Part shown: piece after piece, positions 35,150 through 48,700 of the stretch | Position numbering within the stretch: the first letter of the stretch is position 1 | Layout: every line of letters begins with the position of its first letter | DNA from: Pieris napi | Taxonomy: Eukaryota > Arthropoda > Insecta > Lepidoptera > Pieridae | DNA: 64,000 bases | Assembly: GCF_905475465.1 (NCBI RefSeq) | Contig: NC_062242.1 | Coordinates: 337,501 to 401,500, forward strand | Direction of reading: 5' to 3' | Notes under the pieces: generated by a model | Databases searched by the model: none | Told to the model about the DNA's origin: nothing | The model's input: the letters and a program-made list of their open reading frames with translations, nothing else | Position numbers and translations under genes: made by a program

Positions 35150-38100
35150 CCTCAAAACACGTATAAATTTTATGAAAACTGTATAAAAACCAGTTCTTAA
35201 TTGTATGGGTAACCCTGACCATGCGTCCGCTAATTATAATAATTACAACAAGTTCCTACCCGCGGCATCGCTCTAGTGTATTCGATCTTCTCATTCTCCA
35301 TCTAGATCTAATATCGCAACTGTTCTCCATTTTTAAATTTACACTTTCTATAATAGGAATAGTCACATAAGATAAAATAATTTATTAAAAAACAATACAA
35401 ATACATATGATATTCCATATTTTTTTTAAATCTTCTGCAATAGTTAGCAGGGAGTTAATAATTAGTCTTTTCGTAAAATTTAATATCAAAACATTTACTG
35501 TAATGTAAAAATGTACCACATTCTTAGGCCTAAGGACTTGATATTAAAAATAAAGAGCTTAATTGTTATAATGAAAAACCTAAACTATTATATTGGATTG
35601 ACAGGTCAATAGGATTATGTTATAATTTTTACGATTGGCTGTTTAAGTCAGTTCATACATTAATCCCTAAAAACCGTTTAAATTGCAGAGGAATTTGTAG
35701 CCATCAGCTATAGAAGAAGGAAATGGCATAACTTTTATGATATTATCGTAGTAATTTTAACACATATCATAAAACTGCCAATAAATAGTTTTCCGTACAT
35801 TATATCATTAGTTTTTGTTACACATCATTTAAGAGCAGGAAATTGCAAGATAATAATATAATATTTTTAACAATGCTGTTGCTCACATAACACAAATCAC
35901 GGACAAGGTTTAAAATGTTCAAATTAAAATTAAATATAATTAGAAATAAAAACTTTAACTATTTTATTTAGTTTTTATAAAAACATTGAAGCTTAGACTG
36001 AATGTCAGTTATACATACGTTGTTTCAACGTGAGTGTTTTCTTGATTTTCCTTAACTTTTCACCAATATTATGATTTAGAACGAACCGCCTTATTAATTA
36101 ACATTGTTTGCAGTCCGGCGAGTGTTGAAAATAAATTAAGAGTTAATGTCACATAATTAATACTGAATACACTATATTGAATGCAACAAATGCTAAACAC
36201 ATTTAAAAAATTAAAGTTGAAAAAGGTTTCTTTTTTTTTCATGGAAGAGAGGCGAAAGACGAGTCTCAAAACAACGATTAACAATCTTACTAGACGATAC
36301 CAAGGCATAAGTCTCCTTTACCTTTATTAGTTTGATTTGATTAAAACCATAAAGATCCATCTTACGTAAGGTAATAAATGTGATACGGTTGTATAATTGT
36401 AATTAACAGAACAACAACGTAATTAAGTTTTTATTTAAATTTTAGATTCACCTACAACTGTATGCGATCGTGTACAAGTTGTGTCATCTTTTGTATTGGA
36501 AACTTAATAATTTATTTTCTTCCAAGCTTCCTAAAAGAATTGCCTGAGGTATTATTACTTGCATTTACTGCGGTTAAACATCAAGCAGTTTACATATTTC
36601 TACATCTGTATAGTAGGTAGCAAATAAGTGTTTCTAGAAAAAAATCCTTAATTTTCCACGTGCTTTGTTTAGAAAAAACGTACCAAAACCAGTAACAATG
36701 AAATATTAAGTTACCTAGTGAATTAATTAAATTACCTAGTGTTATTTATGCAGCGAATACGGCAACTGTTCTGGGTTCAATTAGTAGCTGTATTTTGTTG
36801 ATTATAGATAAATTAATTTGGTGTATCAGTGTAAAATATATGAGTTAATCACATGTAACTACACTTATTTATACTATAGGTTTTTCGCAAAGTATATTCG
36901 GAAACATAAGTTAATTTAATTAAAATGGCAGCAATCCTTGGTTACGACATCCAAAATATATTAAATGACTTCATTATAACGTTCCAGTTTCTATTAGTTC
37001 CATTCCATTTGTTTTTTTCTAATTGTTTATCGTGTTAATCAGTTAATATTAAAACAGTATAAAAACTTCTTTTTGTGAATGACATAATAATGAATAATTC
37101 TCACAAAACATTATTTATCTGATGTAAGTTTATTAATACTGTTAGGGTTTACTGAAACACAGATGTTTTAGGAAAATAACTGTGGACATCTATTTTATGA
37201 CTATCTACATTTGACAGCAAATTTTCTATTGCATATCTTAAACAAGCTGTGCTCCTCGATTTTAAGCAGTCCAGTCAGATCATAAAGCTTTGATAAATAA
37301 ACTATAGGTACAATGCAAAAACTAATTATTCAATTCATACCAGTAGTTGTTCAATCAAAGAATACTTATCTTTATCTTTTAAATATTAGTATAACTAAAA
37401 ACGTTCTAGCTTACACATTTGGACCGACTGATAAAAAACCTCTCCTCTATGCCATGTGATCTATTGATTTAGCTAGTTTGCTCCACTACATGTTTATTTA
37501 AGGATTCCCTGTCTGTTATAATAAGCGCGCTTTTATTTTTAAACGCCAACAACAATAACATAATAATAAATTAGTCTTGAATCTTTACACTAAGTTAGCA
37601 TTTTACGCTAATGTCGCCATTGCCAAAAAGTAGGGCAGGTGGGTTCCTTCTTTTGTTTTCTCTAAGAATATATCTTACACGTAAAGCTCAAATGCACGTT
37701 TAACGCACCATGGTAATTCGTTCTGATAAAAGTAAAAATAATGTATGTGATACGTTAAATTAAATGATTAAGATAACTTATACAATAATATGAAATATAA
37801 TATCATAAAAATTACTGTAAAAACTAAAGCAGTGGCTTTTGAATGTCGAATATGTAATGTATGTGGCCGAGCTGGCAAATAATATATTTTATTACCGCCC
37901 CTCTAAATCAAAAAGAAAGTCGAACTGAGTCGGCTGATATTGAGTTTTTCTATCTTGCCTATTAAGAAAAACAAACACTGAATCTTATATCTGCAAATAT
38001 ATTATATTAACATACGAGAGGAGTTCAATATAAAGCGATAATGTGATACCTCTTTGGAAAGAAAAAAACAAGTACTCAGGCATTACACCAACATGAAATA

Positions 38101-38372
38101 ATATTGTCAATCAATTCTCTTTTGTTTTTTCAATAGAAATCATATGTTTTGGTTGTGTCAGAACGTGTTCTTAAAAATGGGTAAATAGTAATAAAATATC
38201 TCTGCTTCAACATTTTTACTACGGACCTGCCAAATCAAGAATTGAAAACAACATTAAGGGTTCATGATCCTACATATTGTACAGTGGGAAGACGACAACT
38301 GCCCATGGAACGCCCTACATACTGTAGTAGTGTCTCTCTCCTTAATTAGTAGCTCATGTCTTTGCGTCGTGG
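35150..38372. other. Spacer between the two gene pairs, left part
   Basis: A+T-rich with no exon-like frames showing JHBP motifs or other domains on either strand. It presumably holds upstream regulatory DNA of gene 2, but no specific element can be named. Confidence 0.4.
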
Positions 38373-38560
38373 TCAGCAACGAAGTATCTGGAGGGCACTA
38401 TCTGTTACCACCGGTTTCTGTCCATTGCCCCTCTTATGACACTGTACACTGTACAGTTTTGAGGACGATGAGTCTTTCACTTGATCGGTCCATCTTGTCG
38501 GTGAACGCCCACATAATCTTTTGCCTTCTGTGTTACCAACCACGATGAGTTTCTCCAAGT
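38373..38560 (-). pseudogene. LINE reverse-transcriptase tail (GRSPTRWTDQVK)
   Basis: 61-codon minus frame with VVGNTEGKRLCGRSPTRWTD followed by QVKDSSSSKL. The GRSPTRWxDQ tail is typical of lepidopteran LINE ORF2 ends after the RT domain. No other part is recognisable nearby. Confidence 0.55.
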
Positions 38561-39214
38561 TCTTCTTCCGCTGTAAAAGAAACTCTCAGGGAGCATACAT
38601 TTAAAAATGATGACACCATAGAGTTTTTTAGAAAAATAATACAAATTGTATAAAACTGAAAGGTCTACGTCTAAAAAATAATACATTCAATGAAAGAGTA
38701 CTGCGTCATACTCTTATTCCAATATATTGAACACTCCGAGTATTGTCATGTTTAAATATGTTTTGTAACACTACAATTTAAATAATATAATAATCAACAA
38801 CAAGGGTATAAAAGTTTTTATCTTCTCATGAACAAAAACTTTGACATAATATAAGACTGTTTTACATAATATAATTAATTGTATGATTTTTGAATATAAA
38901 TTGTCTTAGTTATATACTTTACAGTGGATCAGTAACAAAAATGTGTCTAAACTTTATCAAGGACTGTTTTGTCATTGAAAACCTTCACAAAAGTAGTATT
39001 TTCATTTCTAAAAAAAAATATGATAGATATAGAAAATGGTATATGAACTTATGGTATATACCTAGCATTTTCATTTAAATAACTAGTGTGGCTCTTACAT
39101 AAAAACTTTTCTTTTTTTTTTCAACTTTTTAATTGTTTTCTATTTGGAACGTCGTATATTATTTTAAAAATTTCTTTTGATTTTGCGCCATTTCATATAC
39201 ATATTTTTTCGTGT

Positions 39215-39488
39215 TCATTACCAAGTTACAGTATGGAATGTGGTGTATGGAGCCGTCGGTTATATTTCAGACACTTCAAAAGCTTGGTTTCAGCCTATAC
39301 TATCAACAGATACAACACTTCATCTGTCGAAAACCAGAAAAGATCGGGGCAGCTGCGTGCTGTTGGAACTACAAAAAATCTTTGGAGCAAGCAGTGGCAA
39401 ATTTCCCTTGGAAACAGTGCGTAAATCCATAGATTCGTGGCCAAACAGATTAAAGGCCTGTATAAAAGCCAAATGTGGCCGTTTCTAA
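39215..39488 (+). pseudogene. Tc1/mariner-superfamily transposase C-terminal remnant
   Basis: The frame ending at 39488 closes with FPLETVRKSIDSWPNRLKAC IKAKCGRF and a stop, like the end of mariner-type transposases (SxDSWPxRLxACIxAxGG). The upstream part to about 39215 is open but not clearly alignable. Overlapping frames here are shadows. Confidence 0.5.
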
Positions 39489-39639
39489 TAGAGTATTTTT
39501 TTTTAATTTTTGCTGAGACTAATAAATATGTAGGTATACATTTTAATAATATTACATTACTTTATTAAAAAAAGAATGCATTTTCATTTGGAAAAGAACT
39601 TCTGGCTGAACTAGGTATAGCACTATACTACCAAATCGA

Positions 39640-39775
39640 CATAGGGTCCTTCAAGAAAAGGGCGAACGCATTCATAAAAGGCTGGCAATGCACTCGAGCC
39701 TTTTGGAATTGTAAGTGTCCGTGGGCGTTGGTATCACTTATCTTCAGGAGAGGCTCCTGCTCATTTACCCTCTAT
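39640..39775 (+). repeat. Interspersed repeat R, copy 3
   Basis: AAAAGGCTGGCAATGCACTC, GTGTCCGTGGGCGTTGGTAT and AGGCTCCTGCTCATTTACCC match repeat R at 6892. The bases before it (TCAAGAAAAGGGCGAACGCA) extend the shared region. Confidence 0.55.
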
Positions 39776-40478
39776 TATAATATGTATTTGTGATTACATT
39801 ACATTTAGTTGTGAATATCTAAAATTAATTACTGTTTTGCTGTCTAACCTTGTTATACTTCCTCGTGTTAGAAACGTAATTTTAAAATCATTTAATTTAA
39901 TTTAAGGAATTTTAACATATTTTTTTACTTTTATGCACAAATTCATTGTTTTAGCCAAATAACATTGTTAAAAATGACCTTTAAATGTTTTATGTAGTTT
40001 GTTATACGAGTATTGCGTTTAATTATGAAACTAAACCTTCCAAAGTACAATACTCTGACATCGTACTTTAAAATAACTTCGAGTCAAAGTTTATTAATAA
40101 TTTGAAAAGCATATATATTTTTGTGGGTAAGCCAAACAATGAAGCAACAGGACGAATGTAAAACATTAACAAAATATAAAATTATTTCAATTAGCCAAGC
40201 GTGAATAACAATAAATAATAAAAGTCATATTAGCTTTATTTACCCTTGATCAACCTCGACATTGACCATAGAGTTAACGAACTGATGTTCTTATTTGGGT
40301 TAAGGTTACTCTTAAAATAGAATACGATATTATTTATTTTTGATTTTATAAAAGATTTATTACAATATGTTCTTAAGTACCATTTTTATATCATAATCTA
40401 AAGTTTTTCCATTATTACGCTTTTATAAACAAAATAGTAGATGAGCCGGTTTTTGTGTAAACGTTAGAACGACATACA

Positions 40479-40548
40479 ATTATTTAGATTATATACACAT
40501 ATTAATAACAATTATTTAGATTATATAGTTATATACACATATTAAATA
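40479..40548. repeat. Short direct duplication
   Basis: CAATTATTTAGATTATATAC followed by ACATATTAA occurs twice within 70 nt, the second copy with an extra 9-nt piece (AGTTATATA). Confidence 0.6.
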
Positions 40549-40589
40549 ATAGTCCATACACTACACGGTCAGCTGCTGCGAACTATAGG

Positions 40590-40650
40590 CGCCAAGAAAG
40601 TATAACTTCTTACGCGTGTACATAAGTACACGCACCCTTTTTTTTATTTA
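40590..40650. repeat. Single end of a palindrome-ended element, copy D
   Basis: GCGCCAAGAAAGTATAACTT then CTTACGCGTGTACATAAGTA and CACGCACCC plus a T-run: one terminus of the family at 19601 and 42958, without the partner end. Confidence 0.5.
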
Positions 40651-41289
40651 TAAAAACTAACATATAGAAACAACAACATCATACTCTATTGGCGCAAATT
40701 ACTTTCTTTTTATCCCAATGTAAACAATAATTCATTTATTTTACGATTTAAGCTTCTTCATTAATACCGTCTAAATTTACAAAGTCGTATCTTTTTAATT
40801 ACCAAGATTTTATTTAGAAAGTTGTATTTAATGGATAAAATTATTATTTTGAGAGTTCTATTTGGCAATAAAATGTTTAACAGCAACGTGATAAACATTT
40901 ATGTAACGAAAAACGCCTCCTTATTTGTTGTAGGCAAATATTATTAAATTAACACATCCTCGTATTTTCTTAGCAATTTGTACAATAGGGGTTTTCATCT
41001 TTAAAAATTAATTTTTCAGAATATTAATTAAGATTAACTATATATAACCTACTTTAATGTGCACAAGAAATATTGGTTAATTTTTCTTTAAACGTGTACC
41101 CAAACCTAGTCGATTGTAATAATATACTATTTGTCACAAAATATTTTGCCAAAGTGCATATCACATCAATAAGTATCAGTTCTTTCTGTAAACTTCTTTC
41201 TTTTAATATATTTTAAAGAAACTTTGTTCTGTGTATACTTAATTACTATACTTTGATAATATGGTGTTTCTTATGAAATTGTGTAGTCA

Positions 41290-41900
41290 GAGTATTAAAT
41301 AAAATAGTATTAATAATAATAATAAAAGCCTTTATTGCTGTAATTTTATATATTAGTACATACAAATGTGAAATACTAAAAAAAAACACTAAAAATATAA
41401 ATACTAATAATAACCCTTGGTTGGTTGGTTTCTGTTCTACAGCTTGTCCTTGGAAATAGACCTCCTCTAAGGGCTTTCACTCTTCTCTGTTTGTAGCTTT
41501 GTAGCCACATAGGGCCTGCACAATGCACATCATCTTCCCATCTTTTTATTTGTCTTCCTCGTTTTCTTTTGTCATAGCGAGGAAGCCATTCCATCACTTT
41601 CTGCGTTCATTTATCTTTATCTTCTTTCATAATGTGTCCTGTCCATTTCCATTTCCATCTTACAATTTTACTATACGTAACAGCATTTCTAAACTTTGTC
41701 ATGTCCTTTATTTCTTCTAGTTTTACTCTATCTTTCAATTTTAGAACACTCCTTTCGATCTCTATTCTGACATACTCTTAGTTTGTTTTTTTGTTTATCA
41801 GTGACTGACCAGGTTTGACATGCGTATATCAGGCACGGTAATATACAGGCATCAAATAATTTTCGGTTGTAAAACATTTTCTAGTTTCTGTTTTTCATTA
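41290..41900 (-). mobile_element. RTE-like LINE ORF2 tail
   Basis: Minus frame 41597-41376 reads MMEWLPRYDKRKRGRQIKRW, EDDVHCAGPMW, then KQRRVKALRGGLFPRTSC. The plus-strand text up to 41800 (including CTAGTTTTACTCTATCTTTC) continues the LINE in broken frames, with the usual primary RT-C-terminal order. 3' end AATAATAAAAGCCTTTATTG matches the copy at 20594. 5'-truncated and inactive. Confidence 0.65.
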
Positions 41901-42957
41901 TTTTTGATTTAAGAAATAAAATTGTAGGTATAACTGTTGTCTCTTCAATTATTGTAAAATTAGCCAATACAATAATTTACAAGGTGACATCGAGGCTGCT
42001 AAAGTTGAAGGACCTTTAAGCGAAATATTTTTGCGGGAGCTAGAATCAAACAATCGCTAATAAATTGATAATAGTAATTATTATCTATTGTATACTTAGC
42101 CGTTTGTATGCGTATTGCTAAACTAACTGGTTCCCACAACGTGTTGCAATGGAGGGAAAGTGGGCCAATTGCAAACACACGTGATCGATAGAGAAAAATC
42201 AAGGAAATCGCACAACTAATTAAAATGCTTCAGTCTTAAAATTGGCGTTAGGTGACATTCCTTTACGATGTTCTTTCATCACTGCCTCTGACATAAAGTA
42301 ACAGAATCTACACAAAATATATGTGCATTATAATACGACAAACGTTTTTTAATTTCTATCGTTACATGTATATTACTTATTTATACTTTACATAACAAAT
42401 TCTCGGCATTTAACGTTCTTAAATCTTAAACTTTATTAAACAGCCTAGTCATGCTTTAAACGATAGAAACCATCTTTAGCAGTTGTTTAATCAGTTTCAT
42501 CGTATAAGTGAAACAAAGAGCTCAACAAGTTCACACCAAGAGACGTCTGGAGGCTATTTTTGTGTCTTATAACTAAAGTCATGTAATCAGATATTGTGCG
42601 TGCATTTTTACACGAAACCAGTCACCATAGCCATTAGTTCTGCTAGTTATATCCTTGACCTACCTGCAAATATTATTTTTAATTGATAAAAGCCTTAACA
42701 TGTCCATAAAAAGTAGCATCACGCAACAGCCAAATCAAATATTAGGAATTATTATTATTACATGATTTCGGTTTTTCCAATCAAATTTCCATGCAATATT
42801 GATCAAAGGATGGCTGAGTCATTTCAGTTGGGAAAGCGATATAAAACCGAGGTTTTGCTGTGAAGGAAGGGGATCCGTAGTCTAAAGACCGACCATATTC
42901 AAATGTTTACTTATTTGCTACTTGCTATCTTATCTTGCTTCAATGTAATCTATTATT

Positions 42958-43385
42958 GAAGTTATACTTCTTTTGGCGTGTTAATTTATTACGATGCGCG
43001 CGCACACCGTCACAAAAAACCGACACCCTGAATATCTGTTCAAACGTCGGTAAAACAGTCTGGGCCGCTAGTTAGTGCTTGCTCTGTTTTATCGACAAGT
43101 TGCATTGTCTGTCATGGCGTAGTGTTTTTCAGAGTCGTGTTTATTTAAACCAAAATCATGATTTCTATACGAGAAAAGCCGTTCCAAAACATAGTGTTTA
43201 TAGTAAAATATCATGATTAGTACACATTATATCGTTTCGATTGGAAGTGACCATTAAAATGGACAAGAAAAATGTAATTCGAATAGGGAAACGTCCCTCT
43301 AAAGTGCTCGAAGAATATTATTACGCCAAAGAACATATAACTATAACTTCTAACGCGTGTACATAACTACACATCCTTTTTTTTA
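42958..43385 (+). mobile_element. Palindrome-ended inverted-repeat element, copy B
   Basis: GAAGTTATACTTCTTTTGGC at the left; CGCCAAAGAACATATAACTATAACTTC-like right end (43325-43350), then TAACGCGTGTACATAACTAC and a T-run. The body is the inverse of copy A at 19601-19999, with an extra segment of about 60 nt near 43225-43290. That segment opens a 36-codon frame (43260 on, MDKKNVIRIGKRPSKVLEEY) running through the right terminus; in copy A the matching frame ends RPSKVLEENYYAKEV-stop. Function unknown. Confidence 0.6.
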
Positions 43386-43589
43386 TGTACGCAAAGTGCT
43401 CCATTTCTTAGGTTATAAGTCTTGACATACTGAAATATATAATACTTATAAATAATTTCAATAATATTCACGTTTACATTCTGATTTGACATAGCTGATT
43501 ATGCGTTATTTGTACTTGTCTCAGTGGTTCATGTAATTATATGTATTAATCATATCTTGTTTTATTTTCTAGTAAACTGTACAGTTTAC

Positions 43590-43860
43590 AGTGGTAGTAA
43601 GAAAAACTAAGAACAGTCTTTTACGGGGTAACTCCACTAATTTAAACACACAAATTCAGAAGCACAGTTCACGACGCCCTCACAATATAATCCTACCTAA
43701 GTATAGAACCAATTTAAGGTTAAAAATACATTGAGCGTTGGGGGAGTGCTGCGATATAATAGACTTCCACAAAATATAAAAAGTTCAGACAGCCTGGCAA
43801 TATTTAAATTAAGACTAAAAGACCATCTCTTGAGTGATCCCAGTTAACTACATAAATGAA
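43590..43860 (+). mobile_element. LINE reverse-transcriptase C-terminus, + strand, decayed
   Basis: One frame over 43755-43848 reads YNRLPQNIKSSDSLAIFKLR followed by LKDHLLSDPS and stop, the familiar end of CR1/Jockey-like RTs. Before it are pieces with stops and shifts (NLNTQIQKHSSRRPHNI). Different subfamily from the other tails. Confidence 0.6.
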
Positions 43861-45570
43861 AGTCCACCCAAGTTCCACTTCGCTAATTCATCCTTGAAGC
43901 TCTTCAATGACCCACGACGTGATAAATTGTATCTTTAGTACCTATATAAGTTCTCATGTAAGTGACTACTGTCTGATATGAGAATAAATGTATTTAAACC
44001 TAATTTGGCTTACTAATAGTTACCCAAACACCTGCAAATCTCTAACAAAAATAGCATATTTCTTAACTCTTCATAACCAAAGAGCATGTTAAGTGAAGTG
44101 TACTCTATTACAAGAGACTTAAGCACCCGCTATTCCGAGAGTCGGCTGTGAAATCTTGCTGACGTGAATAACACTCCGTCCATCCCTCTTGTTGGACGGC
44201 CTTGACCTAGCTTTTTAATTAATAATATGAGTTCACGTTCGTCTTTATATATTTATACTACTGTGAATTGTAATATTAAGCCGTCATAGAAATGGATAGA
44301 CGCACAATTATCAAGGTCGTGCCTTTAAGCCCTGGTTGCCCACAAGTACATTATTCTATTCATGTATGCACACTTCGTTGAACATTGAAACGAGTACTTA
44401 GTCTCAAAATCCAATGTAAGACAAAAATTATAAATAAACACACAGTTATCGAAAGCAAAAGGATGTAGCGCCACGGGACAATCAAGTTCAGACAAATAAT
44501 ATAAAAAATATTTTTTAACCTTTCTAGCCCAATTAATTTACTAATAACTTAATTATCTGAGTGTACGGGATTTAGATTAGTTTCATATGTACAAATGCAA
44601 TATAGTATATGTACTATACAATCACTTTTATCTGAATTTGATCGAATTGAGATATTACCTGTGTACCTAAAAATACATATCTTGTTTAATACAAGATATT
44701 TTTCTTAGTAGTGGTGTACTACCAAAAAAAATGTTTAGGATTAATTTTGATGATAGATGATAATAGTTTTTATTTTCAACGTCATAACCCATGAAATATT
44801 CTTATCGTCACAGACAATTAACTATATATGTAAAACGGAAGTAAATCTATAAAAGGAAACTCTATTTATATTTCTATAATGGGTAAACCTCACATCCTAT
44901 ATTACTATACAACAATAAATAAATTTGCAATGATGACCTGTAAAGTTAAACGAAACGGTGTTATTCCGTTAGTTTATATTATTTAAGGAGTGAAAAATGG
45001 AACAGGAGGGTAGGAACATAGCACTAATTATGACGTACCCGCCAACCCGAAACACTTTTTCTTTCGTTCTAGGTTTTTCAACTCAAGTCTTAAATAACCG
45101 TATGACCAAAACATGCGTGCATTTAAGCAAAATGTATATACGTATATTTTTTATTTTTTATTTAGGTCAGTTATGTTATACTAAACTAAAAATTCATCTC
45201 ACGTAAAGGTCGTGCAGTAAAGAGTGACCGGTCTTAATGTTCATTTTTATGTTGTATGTTTAAGTAATCAAATAAACTAACATATTAACATACGCATTAC
45301 TTTAAATAGTTTGACATTAAGAAATGGTCAGCCTTTTCAAGTGTACATCTTCCAAGGTACCAGTGTAATGTTTAGTTCACTTAAATATGATAAATATAGA
45401 TAATGACATTGAAAACCACAAAACTGTACTAAAAATTTATTCTGCACTAAGTATTTTTCTTGGTAATTGAAAGTGGGGCTTATCGCATAACGATTTCGAT
45501 ATTTAGGTCCAGAATATGACCGCGTCTAGGCGCAGGCAGTTCGGTGCATAGCGTGCGATGCAAACACATT
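43861..45570. other. Spacer upstream of gene 3
   Basis: Non-coding; 44150-44350 contains a G+C-richer stretch (CCATCCCTCTTGTTGGACGG) of unknown origin. The 69-codon frame at 44997 has no support. Confidence 0.4.
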
Positions 45571-45577
45571 TATAAAA
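45571..45577 (+). promoter_or_regulatory. Candidate TATA box of JHBP gene 3
   Basis: TATAAAA lies 172 nt before the ATG. About 20 nt further on, the sequence GCAGTGT resembles the insect initiator (NCAGT), so the predicted 5' UTR is about 150 nt. This is inferred from sequence only. Confidence 0.45.
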
Positions 45578-45742
45578 CGGATTAGCACGCAGTGTTGCAT
45601 GAAAAACTGACTACATTGGCAAAGAGCAACTAGAATTGATGCAATCGAAAATGAGAAGGAACATCATTTTTCATTAGCTAACGTGTCTCGGTTGAAACGT
45701 TCAGAGTTATCATCATCCTGTGATATATTGACAGTGGTTGCC

Positions 45743-48700
45743 ATGTGTAAAAGGCATGTTATAGTTTTCACTTTTGTGGCTGTAGTGGCGGCCTTCATTT
45801 GTGCAGTTACGGGAAAAATCGCGCGTAAGTTTTTACTATAATTATTTAGTTTATTAACTCTATCCATTGATCAACATGAAGAATTTGTTTTAAGTTTTAA
45901 TTACAATTTAAATTATTTTTAATATAAATGTTTTATAGTTGTTATGTCGATTTTATAAAATGCAATATCACGGTACCGATTTGAAATAAAATACAAATTG
46001 GATTCTTTTTAGTGTACTTGTACAATACTAGATTAAAGATTTTTAAATAAATTATATTGAACCGACACCAGAATCGTATCAAGGGTATAATTTCTTACTC
46101 TTACAGTTTTGAATTATAAATATAATCTGTGAAAAAATGTATTTCAAATGAAATAAATACAGAAGTGGTGAGTGGTCTAAATAAGTGATCTGCAATATTT
46201 TTAATTATATCTATTAAGAGTTAAATTTTATAATTATCTAACGTTATCTTAACGAGTTAAGTCATTACAATTTCCGCACTTTTAAAATTACTATATATAT
46301 CTAGACTAGACTGAGAAATTTGCTCAGATTTTTCTCTATAAAATTGCTTAGTTCTTCATGCAAACCACTTAACCCTCGGCATACAGAACAAATTATGCAT
46401 AGTCTTCAGGTTTCTCAACTTAAATGGATGTTTGTCAATCAAAAATTCAATGTTTGCACTCGGCTAACCTCACAGTATACCTTGGAACCACTCTAGCTTT
46501 GTTTTTTCTATAATGTAATAATTCAAATCTTTTAAACATTAACTCAAGACAAAAAAAATAAAGTGTCACAGCTGTTATTCGTAAAAACTTAATAATTCTA
46601 AAAACTGTTTCTTAATAAACACAATTAGTCAGAACGAAAATGGGTTATAAGTTTATAAAATTACAAAAACATTTTTTTATACAAAGTCTTTGAGGGTTTT
46701 TGCAATTAAACATAATTTCCCCAAATGCGCGACGAGCGATCTACTATCTAACTATATGATTACTATGTAATAGTGTGGTTTTATTTCTTACCAATAGGGA
46801 ATTGTAATTACCTTAAGCCTCCATTCAAAATAACGCATGTGTTGGTGAGACCTTTGATGTCACCCTACTATTAATTGGAGTTCCCTTTTCTCTCAATAGC
46901 TGTACTTGACCGTACTTAATGTAGCAATATTGCTTATTTATTTTTATTATTGTGGTTAACTCTCTGGTTGTGTGATGTTCTGTAACCCCTCAATGGGACA
47001 TAGACACATTTATATGTATGTTTCATTAATCATCACAGGTTTCTACTCGATTTTCTGGAAAAGAACATAACAGGTTGCAGGTAGATAGCAATACTTTGTC
47101 AACGCCCTTAAACTTGTACTACCCAGTATATTTCAAGCTAGTATTAATTTAAGATGAGCATCTTTTATTATTTACAAATATTGTGGTTGTAATGAAGAGA
47201 ATGGGCCTGTCAATTCAAGCAGGAATTTGAGGCGGAGGTCACAACTGTTGGAAGTACCTACCGGGCGCGCACACTAACTTAGCTAGACGCCGCATGTAAT
47301 TAATAAGGTTTCTAAGAAGGTAGACCTATTTCTTTGTACTCTGGCTGAGTTTACTAGTGGTTAGTTGGATTATTAGTGTTAGGATGTAGGTAGATATATT
47401 TTTTTATATGTAGGAGTTGTCCTCATCTACCATTGTGTGGTAGAAGTACATTAGATATGTAAATATAAATTAGTTATGTAGTATTCAGGTTTTCTTTTGA
47501 ACTTAGAATTCTGCATATATATCGTGTTTTTTTTTTTGAATAGACAATTTGGTGGTCAGCCATCTGCGCCTAACACACAGCTGCTCTTAAAATGCAAAGG
47601 GAAGATATTATTATACAGCTGTGATTCGAACGCACGGCCTCAGCTTTGCAAGTATCGCGTTCACTATAATAAGAACAGGAATTTGCCCTCAAATTTCTGA
47701 ATCAATTTTCTTGATATTTTTTCTTTATATGCAAGTCAGCCGTCTGTGCATGACGCGTCGAATTTTGGGTTTTGGACGTATTGGTTTTTTCTTCATCGTG
47801 TATTTAATAAATAACAAGTATTATACCAACATATTTTTGAATGTTCAACCTCCGATTTAGGTATTACTTATCAACTCTTTAAACTTAAAGAATAGAAAGA
47901 GAAGCATAACGAATCCGCGAAAAGTGGTCTCAGTAAAATAATACTTAAGAATAAATGGGTTACTAGCCTGCCATTACAAAGTTACAAAAACGAAAATGTT
48001 CCTCTTTATTGACATTATAGAAGTATAGTCATCATTAAAATCTATTTCTAAATTTAACGTTCGAAAATTTATCAATATTTTTTCGTATTTCGTAACATCA
48101 AAAAAGTCTGAAAATCATTGGTTTCTTTGTAACAAATTTAATCTATAAATAATAATGTTCTATTGTGAGTATAAAAAGTGACAAGGTAATTAATATATAT
48201 AAATAGTTAATGTCACTGTCAATCAAAAACTTATTATAAGAATTCTATTAATGATTCCATTAATAACGCACAAGTTGCTTCCGCTAATGTCTTTTTAATT
48301 AAGAAGCTCCATTAGAGTATCTGTAATCACTTCAAAGGTAAAACTAGCTTTTATTACCATATCAAGACAACAATAGATTAATTAAAATATATATATATAT
48401 AATTGACATTCAAAAATGTAGTACAAGCAGTATTTTTGTTTCAATACATACAAGAAACAAGTGCTTGCAATTCTATAATATGGATTAAACTCGGTAAGCT
48501 CTCACAAAACTTTTCATATTGGCATAAGCGATACTTTCAGTTTCAGTACACTGTTTGATTAATTACTTTGGGCGCGGCGTAGAAGACAAACGAACAAACT
48601 TTATTAGTAAAGTGTTTACCTAGAATATTTTAACCACCAAAGCGGATGCCCGCTCTTCGTTCATTTCATTAGTAACTTTCATTTATCTACATCATTATAA

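Noticed and set aside
38264..38548. 94-codon plus-strand frame
   Set aside because: Antisense shadow of the minus-strand LINE tail (GRSPTRWTDQ).
45664..45867. 67-codon minus-strand frame
   Set aside because: Antisense of the signal-peptide exon of gene 3.
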